Shown here piece by piece: positions 48,946 to 57,392 of a DNA stretch of 64,000 nucleotides (its first letter is position 1; each line of letters opens with the position of its first letter). The position numbers and the translations under genes are program-made. Source of the DNA: Streptomyces xylophagus (GTDB lineage Bacteria; Actinomycetota; Actinomycetes; Streptomycetales; Streptomycetaceae); the NCBI RefSeq assembly GCF_000716435.1, contig NZ_JNWO01000028.1, positions 33,272 through 97,271 on the forward strand, read 5' to 3'. The notes below the pieces were generated by a model, which was not told the origin of the DNA, made no database searches, and saw only the letters and a list, made by a program, of their open reading frames with translations.

Positions 48946-51681
48946 CTAGGGCATCTTGTCGCCGAGCAGGGCCAGGTTCTCGATGGCGGCGAGGCCGTAC
49001 AGCGCGGTGTCGTTCGACGACACCCAGGCGGCCTCGCTGCCCGGGACGAGGGTGACCGGGCCGGTCAACGCCTCCGTCTTCCACGGCGAGGTCTCCATAT
49101 AGCCGTCGGAGCTGTAGAACTTCGTCCAGGCCCGCTTGGCGAGCGTCGCGTCGTCGAGTTGTACGGCCGCGTAGGCGTCGAGGCGTGAATGGCCCTGGAA
49201 GAGCAGCAGGGTGCCGAAGTTGGAGCCGTATCGTGCCGCCTGTTCCGTCTTGGAGGCGTTGAAGTAGCGGCAGTAATCCATGTACACCTCCTTGAACTTG
49301 GGCATGTCGACCAGGTAAATCAGCTCCGCGCACAGCTCGTTGAGGCCGAAGACCGCCGAGAGGTGTGAGACGGAGACGACGGGCGCGGAGGCGACGGCGA
49401 ACTTGCCGGTGTCGAGGTCGTACAGCCCGCTGCCCTGCACAAATCCGTTGGGCTGGGCGGCAATTGTCTCCATCGTGGACAGGACGCGCGCCTTGGCCTT
49501 CTCCCACTTGGGGCCCCTGCGCTCCCACTCGGTCAGCCACGCCGACACCAACCCGCTCCAGTCCGTGCCGAATCCGATCGACAGGGCGTGTCGGTCGGGT
49601 GTGTACGGCTCGGTGCGGATCTTGCGGATCGGGTCGAGGACGAGGAACGTCTCGTCGGAGTCGACGTTGGCGGCCATGAGGTCACCGACGCGTTCGTCGG
49701 CGGTGAGGAAGTAGTAGTAGCGCCGGTAGGTGGTGTTGGCGATGCGCTGCTGCTTGGCGCTGTCCGCGTAGTGCTGGACGCCGTGCCGGGTGCCCAGGCC
49801 GGCCCACTGACCGAGGTGGTAGACGTCGACCTCGCCGGTGTGCCGGGTGAGCGCCTCGGCGAAGCGGAAGATGTCCGAGCGGCCCGAGCGGATGTACGCG
49901 AACCAGAGCCAGATGTCCGGCGACAGCTCGGAGTTGTCCCAGGCGTAGCCGCCGATGTCGTACCGCCACTGGTGGCGCACGGTGTCGTACGAGTGCATGA
50001 AGTCGCCGTAGTCCCAGAAGCCGTACCAACGGCGTTGCGCCACCTGGTCCTTGTAGTAGGTGAAGAGGAAGTCGAGGTGGTCCTCGATCTTCGCCTTGGC
50101 GGTGGTGGAGCGGTCGGGCTCGGAGTAGAGGCCTGGGCCGAAGACCTTGGACTTGATCAACTGCGCGGGCGGGGCGGCGAGTTGGGGCAACACCTTTACC
50201 GCTTCGACCTGTTGGGCGAGGGTCTCCGGCGTCGGCGTCGACTCGTTGGCCCAGAAGAGGAGTTCGGAGGTGCGGGCGATGCCGTACGGGGTACCGAACT
50301 CGGGTTCGTAGTCCTCGTAGGTGATGTTGAGGCCTTCGAGCTGTTCGGCGTACGTGTCCTGGCCCATGCCATCGTGGTAGAAGCGCAGGTCCATCGGCTG
50401 GGCCTCGGGTGACCAGAGCCAGAGGGTGACCTCGGCCTCGTCGGTGTGGGCGTCGCGGATGTCGAGCTGCGCGGGGAACTTCTCCCAGAAGTCCCGCAGC
50501 CCGAAGGAGAATCCGCCGCTCGCCCCGCCGACGTACCCGAATCCGGAGGCGTGTCCGCCACCGCCGACGGGGATCCAGCCGTAGCCCTTCGTGGTGCGCT
50601 TGCGCAGGGTGAAGCCGTCGGCCGAAAGCTGGGAGAGGGTGTAGTCGCCCCACTTGGGGATGTACTGGAGGCGGGTCGTGACGCGCTGGTCCCAGGTGGA
50701 CGGGTCGGCCAGCTTCTGGCCGGCGTACTGGGCCGCCTGGACGGTCGCGCCCGGGTCTCGGCGCAGGCCCGTGATGCCCTGAACTGCCTCGCGCAGCAAG
50801 CCCGTTCCCTCTCCGCCGATGCGGATGTGGCGGTCGTAGGCCTGGTCGCGCATCGGCACGGTGAAGCGGACGCCGAGGCCGCGGATGAAGTCGCCGCTGG
50901 CCTTGCCGGGTTCCACGGTGCCGTCGAAGGTGATCGTGTGCACCATGCGGAAGGAGTCGGCGCCCGCGTAGAAGTAGAGGCGGATCGAGAACGGCAGCCA
51001 ACTCCGGGCGCCCTTGCGGTGTTTGCCGTCGATGCGGACCACGGCGCGGACCGGGCCGTCCTGCTCGACGGTGACCTCGCCGATCACTCCGTCGAAGCGT
51101 TCGGTCTTCACCGCGCCCTGGTCCTCGTCCTCGATCTCGGGCTGGCGGACGAGGACGAGCCGGCCGTTCTTGGCGATCTCCGTGCCGCCCCTGGTGACCG
51201 ACTTGATGAGGGTGGAGCCGTTCTTGCCGATCTTCGCGGTGATGACTCCGGTCGAAACGTCGATGGAGCCGCCGCTCTTGTCGACGGTGATCTTCTTGTC
51301 GGGGGCGGCCGTGTCTCCGGCGGTGAGGGTGAGCTTGCCGGAGCCCGAACTCACCGCGTGGGCCGTCCACTTGAGCGAACCGTCGGGCCAATAGGCGATC
51401 GGCCACGACTGCACCGGAACGGCCGTGCCCTCGGCGTCCGTCAGCGCGAAGGTCTGGCCCTCCGGGTAGGTGCCCATCGGCCACGGCACGCCGACCGTCG
51501 AACCAGGTGCGGCGCCGAGTCCGCCGTCCTCCAGCCAGTCGAGGGTCACGGGATCGGCGTCGGCGGCCGCGGCTCTGGGTGCGGCCTGGGCGTCCTTGGC
51601 TCCCAGCGCCCAGCTGAACTGCGCGGCGGCTCCGGCGACGGCGGCCGCCTTGAGGAGGGACCTGCGGGGAATCGGAGACAT
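48946..51681 (-). CDS. Tat-exported PcRGLX/YetA-like protein (exo-rhamnogalacturonan lyase, PL26 type)
   Basis: 911 aa. Tat signal MSPIPRRSLLKAAAVAGAAA with cleavage after AQA near residue 34. The N-terminal RIFT-barrel-like domain has the family hallmarks VGVPWPMGTYPEG and WPIAYWPDGSLKWTAHA. The middle beta-rich domain holds WGDYTL, SGGFSFGLRDFWEKFPAQLDI and EVTLWLWSPEAQPMDLRFYHDG. The C-terminal (alpha/alpha)-type helical domain contains FMHSYDTVRHQWRYDIGGYAWDNSE and RHGVQHYADS. This domain order fits Penicillium RGLX and Bacillus YetA, which act on rhamnogalacturonan. Catalytic residues cannot be assigned without alignment. The adjacent sugar ABC genes support pectin use. Confidence 0.72.
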   Translation of the reverse strand: MSPIPRRSLLKAAAVAGAAAQFSWALGAKDAQAAPRAAAADADPVTLDWLEDGGLGAAPGSTVGVPWPMGTYPEGQTFALTDAEGTAVPVQSWPIAYWPDGSLKWTAHAVSSGSGKLTLTAGDTAAPDKKITVDKSGGSIDVSTGVITAKIGKNGSTLIKSVTRGGTEIAKNGRLVLVRQPEIEDEDQGAVKTERFDGVIGEVTVEQDGPVRAVVRIDGKHRKGARSWLPFSIRLYFYAGADSFRMVHTITFDGTVEPGKASGDFIRGLGVRFTVPMRDQAYDRHIRIGGEGTGLLREAVQGITGLRRDPGATVQAAQYAGQKLADPSTWDQRVTTRLQYIPKWGDYTLSQLSADGFTLRKRTTKGYGWIPVGGGGHASGFGYVGGASGGFSFGLRDFWEKFPAQLDIRDAHTDEAEVTLWLWSPEAQPMDLRFYHDGMGQDTYAEQLEGLNITYEDYEPEFGTPYGIARTSELLFWANESTPTPETLAQQVEAVKVLPQLAAPPAQLIKSKVFGPGLYSEPDRSTTAKAKIEDHLDFLFTYYKDQVAQRRWYGFWDYGDFMHSYDTVRHQWRYDIGGYAWDNSELSPDIWLWFAYIRSGRSDIFRFAEALTRHTGEVDVYHLGQWAGLGTRHGVQHYADSAKQQRIANTTYRRYYYFLTADERVGDLMAANVDSDETFLVLDPIRKIRTEPYTPDRHALSIGFGTDWSGLVSAWLTEWERRGPKWEKAKARVLSTMETIAAQPNGFVQGSGLYDLDTGKFAVASAPVVSVSHLSAVFGLNELCAELIYLVDMPKFKEVYMDYCRYFNASKTEQAARYGSNFGTLLLFQGHSRLDAYAAVQLDDATLAKRAWTKFYSSDGYMETSPWKTEALTGPVTLVPGSEAAWVSSNDTALYGLAAIENLALLGDKMP

Positions 51682-51790
51682 GACCTGTCCTTTCCGTGCG
51701 GGAAGCTTTCTTCAAGTCCGTCTGGTCAGGGGCATGACAGATAGAGGTGCGACGCCTGGAGCGCGCCGACCTGATGCAGGGCACCGCCCG

Positions 51791-52381
51791 TCAGCGGTGC
51801 CGGTACCGCTCCTCCACGGCGACGGCCGCCGCGGCCACGGCTCCCAGCACGGGGACCGCCAACGGTGCGATGAGCAGAGCGGAACAGCCGACGAGGACCA
51901 GCCCGCCGACGAGCAGGAAGGAACCGGCGGGGTCGAGCACCGTACGGCGACCGGCGGCGGCGAGCAGCGCCCGCCAGGTGTCCCCCGGCGCCCAGACCGC
52001 CGCCGCGCGCAACCCGGCGACGACGACCCCGATCAGCGCGAAGACACCGACAGCCCCGACGAGCGGCCCACCGGGCAGCCCGGCACGCACGGCCTGGACG
52101 TCCACCCACACGGCGGCGCCCGCGCCCCACCCGGCGACCCCGACGACCCACCCGCCACGCCCGGCCGCCCGGAAGTCCGCGACGAACTCCCGCCAGCCTC
52201 CGCCGACATGGCCCGTACGACGCCTCAAGTGCCGCGCCCCGGCGGCGAACGCGGCCGGATATGTGACAACTCCCGCCGACGCGACAGCGATCCACACGCC
52301 GGTGAGCAGACATTCGGCGAAGACCCCGAACCGCTCGGCGAAGACGGACTCCCTGCGTGCCTTCACTCGTGCCTCGGCCAC
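51791..52381 (-). CDS. DUF624/YesL-like membrane protein
   Basis: 196 aa from GTG 52381, 4 nt after the permease stop. Five hydrophobic segments: CLLTGVWIAVASAGVVTYPA, then WVVGVAGWGAGAAVWV, PLVGAVGVFALIGVVVAG, DPAGSFLLVGGLVLVGCSAL and LAVPVLGAVAAAAVAVE. The first helix followed by TYPAAFAAGARHLRR resembles the DUF624 start in YesL, a protein that accompanies sugar ABC and pectin genes in Bacillus and actinomycetes. The call is partly from context; direct similarity is modest. Confidence 0.55.
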   Translation of the reverse strand: MAEARVKARRESVFAERFGVFAECLLTGVWIAVASAGVVTYPAAFAAGARHLRRRTGHVGGGWREFVADFRAAGRGGWVVGVAGWGAGAAVWVDVQAVRAGLPGGPLVGAVGVFALIGVVVAGLRAAAVWAPGDTWRALLAAAGRRTVLDPAGSFLLVGGLVLVGCSALLIAPLAVPVLGAVAAAAVAVEERYRHR

Positions 52382-52385
52382 CGTC

Positions 52386-53261
52386 TCAGCCCTTCAGTCC
52401 GGAGGTCGCCATGCCGTCGATCAGGTACCGCTGGAATGCGAGGAAGAACAGCAGCACCGGCAGCAGCGCGACGAGTGACATCGCGATCATGCCGCCGTAG
52501 TTCGCGGCCACGCCGTCGGAGTCGCGGAACATCATCAGACCCAGTGAAACCGTGTATTTTCCGGGCTCGTTGAGGTAGATCAGCGGGCCCATGAAGTCGT
52601 TCCAGGCGTTGATGAAGGTGAAGATCGCGCTGGTGATGAGCGCGGGCCGGCACAGCGGCAGCACGATCGACCAGTAGATGCGCAGATGTCCGCAGCCGTC
52701 GAGCCGGGCGGCCTCGTCCAGTTCCTTCGGCAGGTTGCGCATGAACTGCACCATCAGGAAGACGAAGAAGGCCTCGGTCGCCAGGTACTTGCCGATCAGC
52801 AACGGGACGTAGGTGTTGACCAGTTGGAGCTTCTGGAACATCACGTACTGCGGGATCAGCAGCACGTGGTACGGCAGCAGGAGCGTGCCGATCATGAGGG
52901 AGAACAGCAGATTCCGCCCGGCGAACCGGATGCGGGCGAAGGCGTAGGCCGTCAGGGAGCAGGAGATGAGAATGCCGAGGACCGAACCGAGGGCGTAGAA
53001 AAGGGAGTTCTGGAAGAAGGTCCAGATCGAGATGTCGGCGATGCCCTTGGCCAGGCCCTTGAAGTTGGCGAGGATCGGGTGCCCGGGGAAGAGTTGCAGG
53101 CTGCCGATGACGTCCTTGCTCGGCTTGAACGAGGCGCCGATGACCCACAGGACCGGGTAGAGGACGACGGCGAGGACGGCCAGCGCCCCGAGGTGCCAGA
53201 CGAGGGAGCCGGTGCGCTTGCGCCCCAGACCTGGGGACTTGGGGACAGTGGTGACGCTCAT
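52386..53261 (-). CDS. Carbohydrate ABC transporter permease (MalG/LplC type)
   Basis: 291 aa from ATG 53261, overlapping the upstream permease's stop by 4 nt. Six helices; the EAA loop ELDEAARLDGCGHLRIYWSIVLPLCRPALI (about residues 190-218) is canonical for CUT1 permeases. It ends FQRYLIDGMATSGLKG, the usual MalG-family tail (AFxRYxVxGLxxGAVKG). Partner of the permease at 53258. No ATPase gene is linked, so the multi-client ATPase MsiK is the likely energiser (inference). Confidence 0.95.
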   Translation of the reverse strand: MSVTTVPKSPGLGRKRTGSLVWHLGALAVLAVVLYPVLWVIGASFKPSKDVIGSLQLFPGHPILANFKGLAKGIADISIWTFFQNSLFYALGSVLGILISCSLTAYAFARIRFAGRNLLFSLMIGTLLLPYHVLLIPQYVMFQKLQLVNTYVPLLIGKYLATEAFFVFLMVQFMRNLPKELDEAARLDGCGHLRIYWSIVLPLCRPALITSAIFTFINAWNDFMGPLIYLNEPGKYTVSLGLMMFRDSDGVAANYGGMIAMSLVALLPVLLFFLAFQRYLIDGMATSGLKG

Positions 53262-54226
53262 CGGACGTCCTCCTCGTAGTGCACCCACTTCTTCTGCGAC
53301 CAGAAGAGGACGGCCGTCACGAGCGCCACGGCGAGCAGCAGCATCCAGGCCATCGCGGACGCGAAGCCCATCTGGGCGTTCTTGAAGCCCTGTTGGTAGA
53401 GGTAACAGGTGTAGACGAGCGTGGCGTCGGCCGGACCGCACTGGGAGTTCGAGACGACGTACGCCGAGCCGAAGATCTGGAAGGAGTGGACGGTCTCCAG
53501 CAGCACGTTGAAGAACAGCACCGGGGAGATCATCGGCAACGTGATGCTCCAGAAGCGGCGGAAGGGCCCGGCCCCGTCCATCTCGGCCGCCTCGTACAGC
53601 TCCCTCGGCACCTGCTTGAGTCCGGCGAGGAAGATGACCATCGGTGCGCCGAACTGCCACACGGTGAGCGCGACCAGCGAGTAGAGGATCCAGTCGGGGT
53701 CGCCGACCCAGCCGCCGACGTGCATGCCGAAGAGGGACTGCGTACGGTCCACGACGGCGCCGTCGGAGAACAGCGACCGCCAGACGAAGCCGACCGAGAC
53801 GCTCGCGCCGATGAGCGAGGGGGCGTAGAAGGCGGCCCGGTACAGGGCCTGGCCGCGGCGGCTCTGGGCGAGCAGCATGGCGACGCCGAGGGCGAGGAGC
53901 AGCTTCAGCGGGGTGCCGATGACGACGTACTTCGCCGTCACCTCTACCGACTTCTGCCACCGGGGGTCGTCGAACATCCGGGTGAAGTTGTCGAAGCCGA
54001 TCCACTTCGGGCTGTTGAAGAGGTTGTAGTCGGTGAACGCGAAGTAGAGGGAGGCGACCATGGGGCCCGCGGTCAGCAGCAGGAAGCCGGCGATCCACGG
54101 GGACATGAAGAGATAGCCGGCGAGGTTCTCGCGGCGCCCCCGCCGCTTCCGGTCGGCGGGGGCTGCGGAACGGGTCTTCCGGGCGGCGGGCGGAGCGTCC
54201 TTGACGAGCGTCACGGCGGTTCCCAT
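53258..54226 (-). CDS. Carbohydrate ABC transporter permease (MalF/LplB type)
   Basis: 322 aa from ATG 54226. A basic N-terminus (RKRRGRRENLAGYLFMSPWIAGFLLL) starts the first of six helices. FTDYNLFNSPKWIGFDNFTRM is standard for sugar permeases. The EAA loop is ELYEAAEMDGAGPFRRFWSITLPMISP. The start overlaps the binding-protein stop by one base (TGATG). It pairs with the MalG-type subunit. Confidence 0.95.
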   Translation of the reverse strand: MGTAVTLVKDAPPAARKTRSAAPADRKRRGRRENLAGYLFMSPWIAGFLLLTAGPMVASLYFAFTDYNLFNSPKWIGFDNFTRMFDDPRWQKSVEVTAKYVVIGTPLKLLLALGVAMLLAQSRRGQALYRAAFYAPSLIGASVSVGFVWRSLFSDGAVVDRTQSLFGMHVGGWVGDPDWILYSLVALTVWQFGAPMVIFLAGLKQVPRELYEAAEMDGAGPFRRFWSITLPMISPVLFFNVLLETVHSFQIFGSAYVVSNSQCGPADATLVYTCYLYQQGFKNAQMGFASAMAWMLLLAVALVTAVLFWSQKKWVHYEEDVR

Positions 54227-55512
54227 CAGGCGGAGAAGGCGGCCTGCGCCTCGGAGAAGAACTGCTTCACCGCGTCGGCGACCTTGGTCTTGCCCAGCGC
54301 CATGTCCCCGCCGATCCGGAGGAAGGCGGACTCGGCGGTGTCGGCGCCGGACGGGTGCGGGGTGATCGTCCCGAGGACACCCGCCTTGGCGGTGTCCACC
54401 TCGTACTGGGCGATCTCCTTCTGGACCGTGTCGGTCGGCTTGAAGGCGTCGTACTGGTCGGTGGTCGCGAGGATGCCCCGGTCGTAGCCCATGATCTTGC
54501 CGACGGCGGGGTCGTGGACCATGAAGTTGATGAACTGGGCGACTTCCTTCGGGTGCTTGGTGCGCGCGGAGCCGCTCAGCATCAGGGAGGCGAGGTACTG
54601 GCCGGTGTCCTTGCCGTCGGTGGTGGGGATCGGGGCGAGGCCGTAGGTGCTGCTGCCCTCCGCCGTGTAGCGGACGGTGAAGTTGTCCCAGGTGAATTCC
54701 GAGGCGCCGTGTCCTGCCGAGAGCGAGGACTTGGGGGTGTCCTGGGCGACGACCTTCGGGGAGGTGACGATCCCGGCCTTCACCCGGCTGTACCCGTCCG
54801 TCCACCACTCCGTCAGATCCGACTCCTCGAAACCGAGGCCGTCCTTGGTGAAGAACGCCTTGCCGTTCTGCCGGAGGTAGAGGTCGTACAGGTACATGAT
54901 GCTGAAGTAGCCCGTGTCCCCGGGGACTTCGGTCTTGTCGTAGATCGTCTTGAGTGCCTTGAAGTACTCGTCCCAGGTCCAGCCCGCCGTGGGGTCGACG
55001 CCCGCCTTCTCGTAGACCTTCTTGTCGATGACCAGCGCCATGGTGTTCGAACCGACCGGAATACCGAGTTGCTTGCCGTCGACCTGGCCCACCGAGGTGA
55101 CGCCCGGGCGGAAGTGATCGAGGCTCAGATTTCCCGCGTCGATCTGCGTCTTGAGATCGAGAAGGATGCCTCTCTTGTCGTACTTCCGAAGAAATCCAAC
55201 GGCGTTCTGGAATACGTCCGGTGGATTTCCGCCCGCGGCCTGCGTCTGGAACTTCTCCCAGAAAGAGGGATAGTCCTGAAAGTCCGTCTTCACCTTGATC
55301 TTCGGATACTTCTTCTCGAAGAGCGCGATGGACTGATTGATCTTTTTCGCCCGCTCCTCGGCACCCCACCACGAGTAACGGATCGTCACCGTCCCGTCCG
55401 CGGACGTCCCGTCACTCCCACCGCACCCCGTCGCGGTCAGCCCCAGCGTGACCGCCGAGACTCCGGCGACCTTCAGGACCGTACGCCTCTCCACATTCGT
55501 GCCGGTTCCCAT
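54226..55512 (-). CDS. Extracellular sugar-binding lipoprotein (family 1 SBP)
   Basis: 428 aa from ATG 55512 with GGGGAGGG upstream. Signal MGTGTNVERRTVLKVAGVSA contains a twin Arg, followed by hydrophobic residues and the lipobox LTATGC (acylated Cys about residue 31). So it is probably a Tat-exported lipoprotein. The mature part has SBP family 1 features (IRYSWWGAEERAKKINQSIALFEKKYP, SFWEKFQTQAAGGNPPDVFQ). The ligand is not readable; pectin oligosaccharides are suggested by the neighbouring lyase and YesL-like gene. First gene of the locus, behind LacI-type operators. Confidence 0.92.
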   Translation of the reverse strand: MGTGTNVERRTVLKVAGVSAVTLGLTATGCGGSDGTSADGTVTIRYSWWGAEERAKKINQSIALFEKKYPKIKVKTDFQDYPSFWEKFQTQAAGGNPPDVFQNAVGFLRKYDKRGILLDLKTQIDAGNLSLDHFRPGVTSVGQVDGKQLGIPVGSNTMALVIDKKVYEKAGVDPTAGWTWDEYFKALKTIYDKTEVPGDTGYFSIMYLYDLYLRQNGKAFFTKDGLGFEESDLTEWWTDGYSRVKAGIVTSPKVVAQDTPKSSLSAGHGASEFTWDNFTVRYTAEGSSTYGLAPIPTTDGKDTGQYLASLMLSGSARTKHPKEVAQFINFMVHDPAVGKIMGYDRGILATTDQYDAFKPTDTVQKEIAQYEVDTAKAGVLGTITPHPSGADTAESAFLRIGGDMALGKTKVADAVKQFFSEAQAAFSA

Positions 55513-55547
55513 GATGGGCCCTCCCCGTAGCGTCGTTGCCACCTGCA

Positions 55548-55573
55548 TGAATCGTTTCAAGTAAGCGCTTGCT
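55548..55573. promoter_or_regulatory. Two LacI-family operator-like palindromes
   Basis: Site 1 TGAATCGTTTCA (55548-55559) has perfect TGAA/TTCA arms around TCGT. Site 2 AAGTAAGCGCTTGCT (55559-55573) is centred on the 8-bp palindrome AAGCGCTT with AG/CT flanks. They share one base and lie 36-61 nt upstream of the binding-protein start, where they would block the promoter. Both core shapes (TGAAnCGnTTCA and AAGCGCTT) are typical of LacI/GalR repressors of sugar genes. No LacI gene is in the window. Confidence 0.65.
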
Positions 55574-55814
55574 GGCACAAGTTACGGAGGCCCTCGGGGT
55601 GCGTCAATGATTCGGACAGGAATTTCTTGTGGACCGGCTGAGCGCTACGACGGCGACGACGGGCGCGTGGCACGGGCCGGGCGGCGGACACCGCAGGTGA
55701 GGCGGCCGCGATCGGTCGGCCGAACAGGATGCGGCCTGCCGCGCTCAACTGCCGACCGGCCGAAAAACGCCTGGGCGGTGCGGAGTTGAACCCACGCACC
55801 GGCGGTCGAACGAC

Positions 55815-55848
55815 GACGGCCCGCCTGTGTGATCACAGGCGGGCCGTC
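55815..55848 (-). terminator. Terminator of the second tRNA-Val(CAC) gene
   Basis: Perfect 15-bp arms GACGGCCCGCCTGTG (55815-55829) and complement (55834-55848) with a TGAT loop, 8 nt downstream of the tRNA on the minus strand. No T-run. The remaining part of the 55513-55856 gap, outside this and the operators, shows no coding sequence. Confidence 0.82.
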
Positions 55849-55856
55849 GGTCCGGG

Positions 55857-55928
55857 TGGGCGATACTGGGTTCGAACCAGTGACCTCTTCGGTGTGAACG
55901 AAGCGCTCTCCCACTGAGCTAATCGCCC
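55857..55928 (-). tRNA. tRNA-Val(CAC), copy 2
   Basis: 72 nt, identical to the copy at 45868-45939 (acceptor GGGCGAT/ATCGCCC, anticodon CAC in TTCACAC, discriminator A, no encoded CCA). Same orientation. Minus-strand TAATGT about 14 nt upstream is a candidate -10. The flanking DNA differs from that of copy 1 on both sides, so only the gene itself is duplicated. Confidence 0.97.
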
Positions 55929-56006
55929 GGGCGCACGGAGAACATTACCCCATGTCAGCGGGTGCCTCCGACCAGCGCGGGGAGGCGTCCGGGCGCCGTC
56001 AGCGGG

Positions 56007-56483
56007 TCACTGGTCCTTGATCTTCCAGGGCATCACGACGCCGAACTTCCAGATGTAGACGCCGACAAGGGCGATCACGATCACCAGGCCGATCGAGGTC
56101 AGGACGATGTTGCGGCGGCGCACCTCGGGGTCGAGCGCGCGCTGTGCCGCCTCGGTGACCTTGCGTTTGGTCCAGCGCAGCACCAGCTGGGCCCAGACGA
56201 ACTCGGTCGCCCAGATCGCCATGCCGCCGAAGATCACCACCCAGCCGGGTCCTGGCAGCGGCAGCATGATGATGCCGGCGACCACGACCGCGAGGCCGAT
56301 GACGAAGACGCCGACCTGCCAGCTCAGATGCAGCGCACGGCGTGCCTTGATGAATTCCGGCGCCTTGGAACCGAGCCCTTGCCCGTCCTGCGCCCCGCCC
56401 TCTGTCGTCTCGTCCGGCGTCTCGTCGGCCGCCCCGTCCGGCGCCACGACAACCTCACCCGGCTCGTCACTCCCCGTATTCAT
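56007..56483 (-). CDS. TIGR02611-type PGPGW transmembrane protein
   Basis: 158 aa from ATG 56483 (MNTGSDEPGEVVVAPDGAAD). An acidic N-terminus is followed by a two-helix hairpin with the signature IIMLPLPGPGWVVIFGGMAIWATEF (PGPGW), a basic segment RWTKRKVTEAAQRALDPEVRRR, and a final helix. Function unknown; the family is common in actinomycetes. Divergent from ssgB. Confidence 0.85.
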   Translation of the reverse strand: MNTGSDEPGEVVVAPDGAADETPDETTEGGAQDGQGLGSKAPEFIKARRALHLSWQVGVFVIGLAVVVAGIIMLPLPGPGWVVIFGGMAIWATEFVWAQLVLRWTKRKVTEAAQRALDPEVRRRNIVLTSIGLVIVIALVGVYIWKFGVVMPWKIKDQ

Positions 56484-56589
56484 ACGGACAAACCCTACCC
56501 GAGGGAAACCAGTCACCGGAATGGCCGCACCGAGCGATCGAGCCCTCGGCCGGAAGAGTTACGTAAAGGCACGCAAAACACTCAGAGGG

Positions 56590-56613
56590 GTTTACAACGG
56601 CACCGTAGGTGGC
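56590..56613 (+). promoter_or_regulatory. Candidate sigma-H/sigma-B-type promoter of ssgB
   Basis: GTTT (56590-56593), 14-nt spacer, GGTGGC (56608-56613), about 62 nt upstream of the ssgB ATG. The spacing fits the GNNT-N14-16-GGGTAY pattern of SigB-family promoters, and ssgB is known from literature memory to depend on sigma H. The -10 match is only partial. Confidence 0.45.
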
Positions 56614-56674
56614 ATGTCGATTTCGCCGACGTGCGAATCCCCGAGCGCACACTGAGCGAAAGGCCCTGGCGCTT

Positions 56675-57088
56675 ATGAACACCACGGTCAGCTGCGAGCT
56701 GCACCTGCGCCTCGTTGTGTCGAGCGAGTCATCCCTGCCTGTCCCCGCAGGCCTGAGGTACGACACGGCCGACCCCTACGCCGTGCACGCCACCTTCCAC
56801 ACCGGAGCCGAGGAGACCGTCGAGTGGGTGTTCGCCCGCGACCTCCTCGCCGAGGGCCTCCACCGGCCCACCGGTACCGGCGACGTCCGTGTCTGGCCAT
56901 CCCGTAGTCACGGTCAGGGCGTCGTCTGCATCGCACTGAGCTCTCCCGAGGGCGAGGCCCTGCTGGAGGCTCCCGCGCGGGCCCTGGAGTCCTTCCTGAA
57001 GCGGACGGACGCCGCCGTGCCACCTGGCACGGAGCATCGGCACTTCGACCTGGATCAGGAGCTGTCGCACATCCTGGCGGAGAGCTAG
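56675..57088 (+). CDS. ssgB: Sporulation and septum-site protein SsgB
   Basis: 137 aa from ATG 56675 (MNTTVSCELHLRLVVSSESS). The sequence is, as far as I remember, nearly identical to S. coelicolor SsgB, including AGLRYDTADPYAVHATFHTG, EWVFARDLLAEGLHRPTGTGDVRVWPS and the end LSHILAES. SALP family. With SsgA it recruits FtsZ to sporulation septum sites in aerial hyphae, so this gene marks the organism as a sporulating streptomycete. Longer open frame upstream is not conserved. Confidence 0.97.
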   Translation: MNTTVSCELHLRLVVSSESSLPVPAGLRYDTADPYAVHATFHTGAEETVEWVFARDLLAEGLHRPTGTGDVRVWPSRSHGQGVVCIALSSPEGEALLEAPARALESFLKRTDAAVPPGTEHRHFDLDQELSHILAES

Positions 57089-57168
57089 AACGAGGGTCCC
57101 GACCAAGCCACCCGGCGCCGTCCGAACTCGGGGAGACGGCTCGGGCCTGGACAACCGCATAGGGCACA

Positions 57169-57212
57169 CACCGGCGCCGTCGCCGCGATTCGTCGCGGGG
57201 GCGGCGCCGGTG
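57169..57212 (+). terminator. Probable ssgB terminator
   Basis: 19-nt arms 57169-57187 and 57194-57212 (CACCGGCGCCG... and complement) match at 17 of 19 positions with a 6-nt loop, 80 nt after the ssgB stop. The rest of the 304-nt gap 57089-57392 shows nothing coding; the CGNR gene promoter is presumably in its right half. Confidence 0.7.
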
Positions 57213-57392
57213 CGTGCGGCCACCGGCCGAGCGACCCTCCGTGATCCCGGCCGAGAGCACTCCCTCGTCGGTCCGGGGAACCGCTAGGGGCGCGATGCCG
57301 TTCATAGATGCATGGGGCCGCCCTCCGGGAAGCCACTACCATCGGCCAGCATCGGCGGGCGCCCGCCCGACCCCCAGGCCAGGGAGCGAAAC

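Noticed and set aside
45868..55928. A tRNA-bracketed genomic island or integrated plasmid
   Set aside because: No integrase, excisionase, replication or transfer gene and no codon-use shift was seen; kept only as a recombination hypothesis.
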